From Xanthomonas melonis (GTDB lineage: Bacteria; Pseudomonadota; Gammaproteobacteria; Xanthomonadales; Xanthomonadaceae), in assembly GCF_020783655.1 (NCBI RefSeq), contig NZ_JAJGQH010000007.1:1-64000 (forward strand): a stretch of 64,000 bases of DNA, given 5' to 3'. Under the pieces are notes generated by a model. It worked only from the letters and a program-made list of their open reading frames with translations, was not told the origin of the DNA and did no database searches. Position numbers and translations under genes: made by a program. Below, one piece after another: positions 61,458-64,000 of the stretch. Every line of letters starts with the position of its first letter. Within the stretch, counting starts at the first letter, position 1.

Positions 61458-64000
61458 ATGCACAGCCGCACCACGACGTTAGCACTCTGCATCACCGCCG
61501 CTCTGTACTGTTCCGGCTCTGCGATGGCTGCCGGACAAGAACAACAAGCCCCGGCCAGCGCGCCGTCGGCCACCACCGAGCTGGACACCATCACCGTCAC
61601 CGGCTACCGCGCGTCGCTGGAGAAGAGCCAGGCGGTCAAGCGCTCGGCCAACTCCATCGTCGACGCGATCAGCGCCGAGGACATCGGCAAGTTCCCCGAC
61701 ATCAATGCGGCCGAGTCGCTCTCGCACCTGCCTGGCATCAGTGTCGACCGTCAGTTCGGCGAAGGCGAAAAGGTCAGCATCAACGGCACCGATCCGGCCT
61801 TGAACCGCGTGCTGCTCAATGGCCAGACCATCGCCTCCGGCGACTGGGGCGGCAACCCGACCGACACCAGCGGCCGCACCTTCAACTACACCCTGCTGTC
61901 GCCGGAAATCATCGGCCTGATGGAGGTCTACAAGACACCGGAAGCGCGCATCGACGAAGGCTCGATCGGCGGCACCGTGATCGTGCACACCCGCAAGCCG
62001 CTGGACCTGCCCAAGAACACCATCCGCGGCTCGATCGGCTACAACTACAACGATCGCTCGGAAGAAGGCAATCCGCGCGGCTCGGCGCTGTGGAGCTGGA
62101 AGAACGATGATGAAACCTTCGGCGCGTTGATCTCCGCCACGCACGACAAGCAGGATCTGGCGCGCGCGGGTATCGAGTACTTCGGCTACACCACCGGCGC
62201 CAACATTCCGCCGACCGCCACCATCACCGGCGACGGCAGCAATGTGGCCACCGCGCGCGTGCCGGCCGGCATCAATAGCGCATTCTTCCAGCAGACCCGC
62301 GAACGCAGCGGCGTGCAGGGTGCGTTGCAGTGGAAGCCCGACGAGCAGAACGAGTTCAACCTGACCGGCCTGTACATCAAGGGCAAGTACAACAACTTCA
62401 GCCAGTCGCGTTATGTCTGCCCGGCCTGTAACGACGACATGCGCAAGATCACCCAGGCAAACGTGCAGGGCGGCATCGTCACCTCGGCCACGATCAGCGA
62501 CGGCGCAGCCGGCCAGCCGTACGCGCAGCTGGACGCCAATTACCGCGAGAGCACCGTCACCACCAAGAGTCTGAACCTGCGTCACGACTGGTCGGGCGAG
62601 AAGTGGGTGTTCACCACGCAGGTGGGCGACACCAAGGCCACCGGCGGCAAGAACCCCGAATACCTGATGAAGTTCCTGATGCAGGACGGCGGCTACAACT
62701 ACGCCTTCGACGGCCGCAACACCGCCGTCAATTACGACAACGGCGGTGCCTCCAACTGGACGCTTCCGGGTTCGCCGGCCGGCCAGCCGGCCGGCTCGCA
62801 GGATCCCAGCACCATGCAGGCGGGCGGCATCTTCTACCAGAAGAGCACGGACGAAGAGAAGTATTTCCAATGGGATGCGGCGCGTGATCTGGCGTGGGGA
62901 CCATTCACCAAACTGCTGTTCGGTTACAAGTACATCAACCACAACAACGGCGTGAACGCTCGCGGCAACCGCATCAATACCACCGACCCGGTGTCGCTGA
63001 CGCAGTTCAACCCGGGCACCACGCCGAGCGGCCTGTACGATGGTTTGGGCGCCAGCGGCGACCTCACCACCTGGCCGACCGCAAACCTGGAGGCCGTGCG
63101 TCGTTATCTGCTCGCACAGCCGCAGGGACCGTACCGCACCGATTTCGGCTCTTCGTTCGACGTCAAGGAAATCACCCAGAACGTCTATACGCAGTTGAAC
63201 TTCGAGTCGGGCCAGTGGCGCGGTAACGTCGGCGTGCGTTTGATCGATACCACCGACAAGTCCGAGTTCTGGCAGAGCCAGGATGGCGGCGCGACCTTCA
63301 ATCGCGTGGCCGAAACCAACGACTATCGCAAGGCGCTGCCCAGCTTCAACATCGCCTACGACATCACCGACGATGCCGTGCTGCGCTTTTCGGCAGCCAA
63401 GGTCATCGCGCGTCCGCGTTACGCCGATCTGGCCGGCTCGTTCACCATCAACAGCGGCAACGGCAACCTGACCGCCAACGGTGGCAACCCCGACCTGAAG
63501 CCGTACGAATCCACCAACTACGACCTTGCGGCAGAATGGTATTTCGCGCCGTCCAGCATGCTGTCCGGTGAAGTCTTCTACCGCGACATCAGTTCCTACA
63601 TCGTCAACACCACGGTCAGCCAGCAGCTGAATCCGGCGCCGCCCGCGGTGGCCGGCATCTACCAGGTGACCACCCCGGTGAATGTCTCCGACGCCAAGGT
63701 CAAGGGCGTGGCGGTGAACTACCAGCAATCGCTGGGTCTGGGCTTTGGCGTGCAGGCGAACTACACCTTCGCCGAATCCGATTCCAGCTCCGGTCTGAAT
63801 CTGCCCTACCTGTCGCGCGACACCTACAACATCATTCCCTACTGGGAACATGGCGACTGGATGGTGCGCGTCAACTACAGCTACCGCTCCAAGTACTTCA
63901 CCCAGATCGGCCGCCTCGCCTCGCAGGATTTCGCCGACAGCTACAAGCAGCTGGACCTGACTGCCTCGTATCAGATCACCGACTACATGGGCATCACCTT
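61458..64000 (+). CDS. TonB-dependent receptor, TonB-Xanth-Caul class (truncated by window end)
   Basis: An outer-membrane receptor of the large Xanthomonas/Caulobacter class often tied to plant carbohydrates. About 847 residues are visible. The signal peptide ends GSAMAAG (about residue 25). The TonB-box-like region is LDTITVTGYRASLEKSQAVKR. The plug has VDAISAEDIGKFPDINAAESLSHLPGISVDR (given by its ends), RVLLNGQTIASGDW, and EVYKTPEARIDEGSIGGTV. A beta-barrel follows and continues past 64000. A two-Cys loop YVCPACND occurs near residue 317. The start ATG 61458 has a weak GAGG upstream. A LacI-type site and divergent glk suggest sugar uptake; the sugar is unknown. Confidence 0.92.
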   Translation, partial: MHSRTTTLALCITAALYCSGSAMAAGQEQQAPASAPSATTELDTITVTGYRASLEKSQAVKRSANSIVDAISAEDIGKFPDINAAESLSHLPGISVDRQFGEGEKVSINGTDPALNRVLLNGQTIASGDWGGNPTDTSGRTFNYTLLSPEIIGLMEVYKTPEARIDEGSIGGTVIVHTRKPLDLPKNTIRGSIGYNYNDRSEEGNPRGSALWSWKNDDETFGALISATHDKQDLARAGIEYFGYTTGANIPPTATITGDGSNVATARVPAGINSAFFQQTRERSGVQGALQWKPDEQNEFNLTGLYIKGKYNNFSQSRYVCPACNDDMRKITQANVQGGIVTSATISDGAAGQPYAQLDANYRESTVTTKSLNLRHDWSGEKWVFTTQVGDTKATGGKNPEYLMKFLMQDGGYNYAFDGRNTAVNYDNGGASNWTLPGSPAGQPAGSQDPSTMQAGGIFYQKSTDEEKYFQWDAARDLAWGPFTKLLFGYKYINHNNGVNARGNRINTTDPVSLTQFNPGTTPSGLYDGLGASGDLTTWPTANLEAVRRYLLAQPQGPYRTDFGSSFDVKEITQNVYTQLNFESGQWRGNVGVRLIDTTDKSEFWQSQDGGATFNRVAETNDYRKALPSFNIAYDITDDAVLRFSAAKVIARPRYADLAGSFTINSGNGNLTANGGNPDLKPYESTNYDLAAEWYFAPSSMLSGEVFYRDISSYIVNTTVSQQLNPAPPAVAGIYQVTTPVNVSDAKVKGVAVNYQQSLGLGFGVQANYTFAESDSSSGLNLPYLSRDTYNIIPYWEHGDWMVRVNYSYRSKYFTQIGRLASQDFADSYKQLDLTASYQITDYMGIT

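Overview
The window is a chromosomal segment of a high-GC gammaproteobacterium and reads as Xanthomonas. The reasons are the gene content (three TonB-dependent receptors, Reg_prop hybrid kinases, the metX-metB-hom operon behind a SAM-I leader, a Lys-rich histone-like protein), the codon use, and a GC level near 63-65% in most genes. Names are assigned from recalled family motifs; no database search was run.

Layout. 1-1.74 kb is an AT-richer patch: the tail of a probable IS5-type transposase, an unrecognised 394-aa protein, and a small ORF that runs into the neighbouring gene. 1.74-5.1 kb holds an unusual GAF/degenerate-AAA+/AraC regulator and an MdtD-like efflux pump. 5.2-12.5 kb holds two tandem paralogous hybrid sensor kinases with periplasmic beta-propellers. 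12.6-14.4 kb is a yceI / cytochrome b561 / yceI operon. 14.5-18.5 kb carries a cold-shock/Excalibur protein, a glutaredoxin-like protein, sdaA, a cluster of palindromic repeats and an alpha/beta hydrolase. 18.8-22.4 kb is the overlapping metX-metB-hom operon, preceded by a clear SAM-I riboswitch and promoter. 22.4-31.1 kb is mostly housekeeping: an M23 peptidase, prfC, a hemolysin III-like protein, an AsmA-like protein, a CBS protein, a GT2 glycosyltransferase, mtgA and hslO.

31.2-40.8 kb is an accessory region. Two TonB-dependent receptors face each other across a 2-oxoglutarate oxygenase and a TPR-sulfotransferase of lower GC. The receptors share leader, RBS and upstream motifs. 41.1-45.3 kb is a fatty-acid module: a TetR repressor, palindromic operators, a hydrolase and fadE. 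45.7-49.4 kb holds a DUF1304 protein, an NTP/NDP-exchange-type transporter and a serine beta-lactamase-like hydrolase. 49.8-51.3 kb holds the histone-like gene and about 1 kb of apparently gene-free, T-tract-rich DNA. 51.3-60.8 kb is dense housekeeping: gcvT/gcvH, SPFH/NfeD, mazG-ynfA, nudE-cysQ, bioA-rsmE and glk. The window ends in a truncated third TonB-dependent receptor. It shares a LacI-type operator sequence with glk, which suggests a carbohydrate-utilisation locus.

The strongest candidates for something new are the receptor/oxygenase/sulfotransferase locus, the GAF-AAA-AraC regulator, and the unknown gene beside the IS end. The best-supported regulatory element is the SAM-I riboswitch.
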